From: an uncultured Robinsoniella sp.
GTDB taxonomy: Bacteria; Bacillota; Clostridia; Lachnospirales; Lachnospiraceae
Assembly: GCA_900540475.1 (NCBI GenBank)
Contig: UQGG01000012.1
Coordinates: 75,682-139,681 of the forward strand
DNA length: 64,000 bases
Direction of reading: 5' to 3'
This document shows positions 60,140 through 64,000 of this stretch, one piece after another. The notes under the pieces were generated by a model that had not been told where the DNA came from, did no database searches, and worked only from the letters and a program-made list of their open reading frames with translations. A program made the translations under genes and the position numbers. How positions within the stretch are numbered: the first letter of the stretch is position 1; every line of letters starts with the position of its first letter.

Positions 60140-61657
60140 TCATTCAAAAAACTGTTTCATCACCTCTTCCCTGGTAATATATTTCTCCCGCTTTTTCATA
60201 TATTCTCTGACACATTCCCTCGCATGAGCCTCTTCCTTTGCTTTTTTCTCCTCGTCTCTGAAGACCGAAGCTCCGAATGCGATCAGTTTCTTCTGTACCT
60301 GCTGCACATCCATATCTTTTGGCTGAATTCCCTGTAGGGCACATAGTCCCGCCAGTACACCTGATGCCTGTCCTATTCCCATTATTCCTCCCTGTGTGCG
60401 ATAAGAACCATGTGCCTCACTGGTTCCGGAAATACATCTTCCACTCAAGACCATTCCGTCAATTCCCATTGGAATGAGACAGCGCATGGGAATATCATAA
60501 GTATCTTTCAAATCTATCCAGCACCCTCCCTGATTGCCTTGTGTGTATCCCGAAGCACCATCCGGATTATGGATATCCATTGGAAAATAGCCTCGGGATA
60601 CAACATCCTCAAATTTTCTGCCCTCTCCGGCATCTTTGCCTGTAAGCGTATAGAGGCCCTTAATATGCCTGGTTTCCCTCACTCCCACTTCATTACTGGT
60701 AACACTGACATAGGATTTTTCAAATCCGGGCACATACTTGATCATAAATTCTGATACCGATTCGATCTGACGCCTGCCCTCAATCTCACTGATTGCTTTT
60801 TCCTCAGGATTTGAGGAATCATAACCGCTGACTCTGGTTGCATTAAAATGGATGCTTCCTGGATGAATTCCATTCAAAACGATGACACTGTCCCTGCCAA
60901 AATGCAAATCACCGGCTTCAACAGCTTTTTTCACCAGCTTCTTAAATCCCTGCGCCACAAAATAATGCTGTTTCAGCCTGTCGCTGTATTCCCGTATGGG
61001 AACTAAATCCGACATCCATTCAAAGTCCCCGGGATTTTCATAAATGTAATCATATACCTTATCGGTATCCACATCAGCCATTTCAAACATTGCAGATCCT
61101 GGCTGCGCTTTTCCTGTATGTTCATTTCCATACACATATTCTGCACCTGCCAGTACAGCTGCATCTCCGTCTCCGCTGGCATCGATTAATATTTTACACC
61201 CAAACTCCCTGGTTCCTGCCTTGGTAATAGCAGTAACTCCGGTGACACGATTTCCTTCTTTTTTCACCTGACTGATAAAGCCGTGATAGTAAAGATGAAC
61301 ACCTGCCTTCAGCAGCATTTCTTCTGCCACATACTTATATTTTTCTCTGTCATAAAAACCCAGATATGCACCGCTTCCATATGGGTCAAGGGCTTTCAAA
61401 TGTCCTGTGCTTCCATGAACCCTGATCAATTCATCCATGAACTCCTGGGGAATTCCATTGATTACCTGCTCATCTCCGAAATGAAACGGGGAAATTGGAC
61501 CTAATACAGAATTTGTCGCTGCCCCGCCAAGAAATCCATTTCGCTCAATGATCAACGTGCCGGCTCCCACTCTGGCACTTGCAAGTGCCGCCATAATTCC
61601 CGCCGGACCTCCACCTGCAATAATGACATCATATTGTTCCCGAAACTGTTTTTCCAT
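60140..61657 (-). CDS. FAD-dependent oxidoreductase (FAD_oxidored family)
   Basis: 505 residues, AGGAGG upstream. YDVIIAGGGPAGIMAALASA is the FAD-binding GGGPAG, TLIIERNGFLGGAATNSVLG the second contact and CKILIDASGDGDAAVLAGAE the FAD/substrate DASGDGD motif. The C-terminal block MVLSGRCISGTSEAHGSYRT and QGGIMGIGQASGVLAGLCAL closes the fold. Members oxidise diverse substrates, often beside carbohydrate transporters, and the reaction cannot be fixed. It starts 15 bases after the binding-protein gene. An unidentified sugar or sugar-acid may be its substrate. Confidence 0.85.
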   Translation of the reverse strand: MEKQFREQYDVIIAGGGPAGIMAALASARVGAGTLIIERNGFLGGAATNSVLGPISPFHFGDEQVINGIPQEFMDELIRVHGSTGHLKALDPYGSGAYLGFYDREKYKYVAEEMLLKAGVHLYYHGFISQVKKEGNRVTGVTAITKAGTREFGCKILIDASGDGDAAVLAGAEYVYGNEHTGKAQPGSAMFEMADVDTDKVYDYIYENPGDFEWMSDLVPIREYSDRLKQHYFVAQGFKKLVKKAVEAGDLHFGRDSVIVLNGIHPGSIHFNATRVSGYDSSNPEEKAISEIEGRRQIESVSEFMIKYVPGFEKSYVSVTSNEVGVRETRHIKGLYTLTGKDAGEGRKFEDVVSRGYFPMDIHNPDGASGYTQGNQGGCWIDLKDTYDIPMRCLIPMGIDGMVLSGRCISGTSEAHGSYRTQGGIMGIGQASGVLAGLCALQGIQPKDMDVQQVQKKLIAFGASVFRDEEKKAKEEAHARECVREYMKKREKYITREEVMKQFFE

Positions 61658-61672
61658 CTTATTTTTTTCCTC

Positions 61673-63001
61673 CTATAATCCATTTTTCTCATTGTACCAG
61701 TCTGCGGTTTCATCTAATGCTGTCTTAGCATCTTCTCCGTTAAATACCATGTTCTGTGCTGCCTGTACCAGTTTCACGGAAAGCTCCGAATAATCTTCCG
61801 GATAGAATTCCACCTCACCGGTGGCTGCATATTCATTCCACATCTTTAATTCTTCATAGTTATCGAGATCCTTGATCTCTTCTTCCTCATATACGCTGGA
61901 AAGAACCGGCAGCACATTTGCTTTCAGCCATTTGACCTGATTTTCTTTTGTATAGAAGGTTTTGATAAAATCAAATGCCGCATCTGTATCTTTACAATAT
62001 TTACCGATTCCAAGGCTCTGCCCTGCAACAACTGCCGGACTCTCCTTTCCATCTTCGAATCCGAGAATGGGAGCTGATGCGATCTTGTCATTTAGCTCCG
62101 AAGAACGAATGGCTGCTGCCCTTTGAGTTCCTGCATTACAGGAAAGGATTGTGCCTGCTTTAAATGCATCAACCACATCATCAACTCCAAGACTTAATGT
62201 AGTGTTATCCATTGCTCCTTTGTCAACCAGACTCTTAATATATTGGAGAACTTTCACTCCGGCATCATCATTAAATACCGCTTTTCCATTTTCATCAAAA
62301 AGCCTGCCCCCTGCAGATCTCAGGAATGGAATGAAAGACTCCATAAAACTTGCTGCATTACTTCCATCGGAAAGACCGATTACAAAACCCTGCTCCAGAG
62401 CTGATGATTTAGAACCAGCCGTATCCGCCAAATCACTGAGGGAATTTGGTACGTCTCCAAATACATCGGTTCGATACCAATAGGTGAATGTACGGCTTTC
62501 CCATGGCAGCGTATAAATTTCATTGTTAATTTTCAGGCTGTCAGCAGAATACGTATAGCCCTCCATGGAAGGAATAAATTCTTCGGCATATTTTGTCATA
62601 GGCTGTACCGTCCCCCCGGCTATGTGCTGTTTTAGCATGTCTGTATAAATATTGATGATATCCGGTCCGGTTCCGGCTGCCGCTGCCTGTATTGCCTGGG
62701 ATTCAAATTTACTATAGTGGATACTTTCTACCGTAACGGTATTTCCCATGGTATTATTCTTATTATAGTCATCTACTATTTCTTTCAAAACCACATTCCT
62801 GGGATCCTCAGCAGATTCTGGGTTTAAGAAAATCCAAAAGGTAAGGTCTGCTCCTCCCTCTGCCACACTTTCTGTCTTTGCAGAGGTTTCTTTTCCAGTC
62901 CCTGCACCTGACTGATCTGTCTTTGTCCCCTGCCCGCATGCCAATAGTCCGCAAGCGAGAACTGCTGTTAAAACCATGCTCATTACTTTCTTCATCTTCA
63001 T
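61673..63001 (-). CDS. Carbohydrate-binding lipoprotein of a second ABC transporter
   Basis: 442 residues, AAAGGAGAAGAAGGAT upstream. Signal with lipobox LLAC (cysteine about 22; a second Cys is at 17). Family 1 solute-binding fold: LTFWIFLNPESAEDPRNVVL, IHYSKFESQAIQAAAAGTGP, DIINIYTDMLKQHIAGGTVQ. Asp-rich binding loops differ from those of the sialic-acid system at 56739, so the ligand is probably different. It lies between permease and FAD oxidoreductase in one operon. Confidence 0.88.
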   Translation of the reverse strand: MKMKKVMSMVLTAVLACGLLACGQGTKTDQSGAGTGKETSAKTESVAEGGADLTFWIFLNPESAEDPRNVVLKEIVDDYNKNNTMGNTVTVESIHYSKFESQAIQAAAAGTGPDIINIYTDMLKQHIAGGTVQPMTKYAEEFIPSMEGYTYSADSLKINNEIYTLPWESRTFTYWYRTDVFGDVPNSLSDLADTAGSKSSALEQGFVIGLSDGSNAASFMESFIPFLRSAGGRLFDENGKAVFNDDAGVKVLQYIKSLVDKGAMDNTTLSLGVDDVVDAFKAGTILSCNAGTQRAAAIRSSELNDKIASAPILGFEDGKESPAVVAGQSLGIGKYCKDTDAAFDFIKTFYTKENQVKWLKANVLPVLSSVYEEEEIKDLDNYEELKMWNEYAATGEVEFYPEDYSELSVKLVQAAQNMVFNGEDAKTALDETADWYNEKNGL

Positions 63002-63094
63002 ATCCTTCTTCTCCTTTATGATATTAATTTTACTAGTACCTTATTATTGGTAACTCCATATTAGTTACTTATTATTGCTCGCTTAAAGATACAC

Positions 63095-63934
63095 TCAGCC
63101 CTTAACCGCCCCAGCAGCCATTCCGTCAACAAATTTCTTCTGGAGGCAGATAAACAAAATGATAATAGGAATGATCGTGATCATCACGGCTGACAGTAAT
63201 TCCCCCCACTGTACACCGTATTGTGTAATATAGGAATATAAACCAACGGATACGGTCCTCAGCTCCTCCTTTGTTACAAATGTAAAAGATACCAGGAAAT
63301 CGTTCCATACATAAACCGCGGTGAGAAGCGCACTGGATACAATACCGGGCTGTGAAATGGGCACTACAATCCGGTAAAATGTGCGCAGTCTTGAGCACCC
63401 GTCAATCAATGCAGCTTCTTCGATTGCCTCCGGTGTGGATTCAAAAAATCCTTTTAATATCCAGGTAAGCATTGGTGTTCTCCAAGCTGTATAGACCAAT
63501 ACCAGCATAAACCGTGTATTATAAATACCTATTTTTACAGAAATAATGTAAAGCGGTATCAACAGCGCTACTGCCGGTACCATGCTGGTCATCAGAATTG
63601 CAAACATAAATTGTTCTTTATGCTTAATGTGAAACCTTGCCAGCGCATATGCTGCATGACCTGCTATTATAGTAGAAATAACGACACACAGAAGCGTTAT
63701 CACACAGCTGTTCTTAAAATAAGTTGAAAAATTGGATAGAAACAGAACTTTATAATAGTTTGCCATATCTATGGCTTCCGGAAAAATGGTTGGCGGAAAC
63801 CGGCTGATTTCTCCTGTACTTTTTAATGACGTCATAAATCCCCATAAGATTGGAATTATCATAACCATAATAAATATCCCTAAAATAAGGTAGGTCAGAA
63901 ACAGGGATAATCTCGTCTTTGTCTTTCCTCTCAT
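63095..63934 (-). CDS. Carbohydrate ABC transporter permease, MalG type (second system)
   Basis: 279 residues, GAGGAGGAG before the ATG. Six membrane helices, EAA loop AIEEAALIDGCSRLRTFYRI, then VVPISQPGIVSSALLTAVYV and the C-terminus FVDGMAAGAVKG. The MalF-type partner and probably an upstream regulator lie beyond the window edge. Confidence 0.9.
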   Translation of the reverse strand: MRGKTKTRLSLFLTYLILGIFIMVMIIPILWGFMTSLKSTGEISRFPPTIFPEAIDMANYYKVLFLSNFSTYFKNSCVITLLCVVISTIIAGHAAYALARFHIKHKEQFMFAILMTSMVPAVALLIPLYIISVKIGIYNTRFMLVLVYTAWRTPMLTWILKGFFESTPEAIEEAALIDGCSRLRTFYRIVVPISQPGIVSSALLTAVYVWNDFLVSFTFVTKEELRTVSVGLYSYITQYGVQWGELLSAVMITIIPIIILFICLQKKFVDGMAAGAVKG

Positions 63935-64000
63935 GTTATCTCCTCCTCGTATAATAGGTTTGTAAGCAAGAAAAACAGCTTACAGACTTATTCATTTTTG
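63935..64000. other. Window end: ribosome binding region and short dyad
   Basis: GTAAGC-TGTTTTTCTT-GCTTAC is a 6-bp dyad about 30 bases before the permease start. No frame can be assigned from 66 bases. Confidence 0.4.

Overview
The window looks like a chromosomal piece of an endospore-forming, Gram-positive member of the Clostridia, most likely Lachnospiraceae. The evidence is spoIIAA-spoIIAB-sigF next to a spoVA operon, AGGAGG-type ribosome binding sites, lipoprotein signals on the ABC binding proteins, no outer-membrane genes, and a rather AT-rich composition. No rRNA, tRNA or CRISPR array was recognised.

Layout. 1-1950: start of an Old Yellow Enzyme gene, an HNH nuclease and a Nudix remnant. 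About 2.1-11.6 kb: a visibly more AT-rich defence island. It holds vsr, an intact C5-cytosine methyltransferase (MTase), a candidate restriction enzyme, a LlaJI-type two-subunit restriction operon (McrB-like AAA+ plus PD-(D/E)XK subunit) whose own MTase is broken, and another PD-(D/E)XK nuclease. Remnants of rhuM, an IS701-type transposase and other genes lie between them. 12-27 kb: core and metabolic genes (rlmD, pcrA, DUF1836, YerC-type repressor, PHP phosphoesterase, OPT transporter with PqqD-like protein, aroE, hydroxyacid dehydrogenase, LysR next to a split chromate transporter). 28-33 kb: a two-component system with a propeller/solute-binding lipoprotein. 33-34.4 kb: a 190-bp imperfect palindrome and gldA. 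34.7-39.5 kb: the forespore block spoIIA-sigF-spoVA. 39.7-43 kb: folC, a 48-residue ORF and a zinc-ribbon/TPR membrane protein. 43-59 kb: a sialic-acid scavenging locus. 59-64 kb: gene remnants, an FAD oxidoreductase and part of a second carbohydrate ABC transporter.

How the genes work together. In the sialic-acid locus, a 1763-residue triple-SGNH esterase and a 1710-residue sialidase that also carries an SGNH domain would deacetylate and release sialic acid. The ABC transporter would import it, NanA would cleave it, and the divergent GntR/FCD regulator probably acts at a TTGTAGTACAA operator between itself and the transporter. nanE, nanK and nagA/nagB are not in the window.

The most unusual regulatory signal is a nearly identical 16-nt element (GCGGCGTGCCGCAATA and GCGGCGTGTTGCAATA) just downstream of the -10 box of both the intact MTase and the broken-MTase/LlaJI-type restriction operon, which are about 7 kb apart. 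It suggests common control of modification and restriction, perhaps by the MTase, and that the intact MTase now stands in for the broken one. Small genes shorter than 60 codons (52 residues before spoVAA, 48 residues after folC) are recorded below. Coordinates of several starts were moved to the ATG that has a ribosome binding site.
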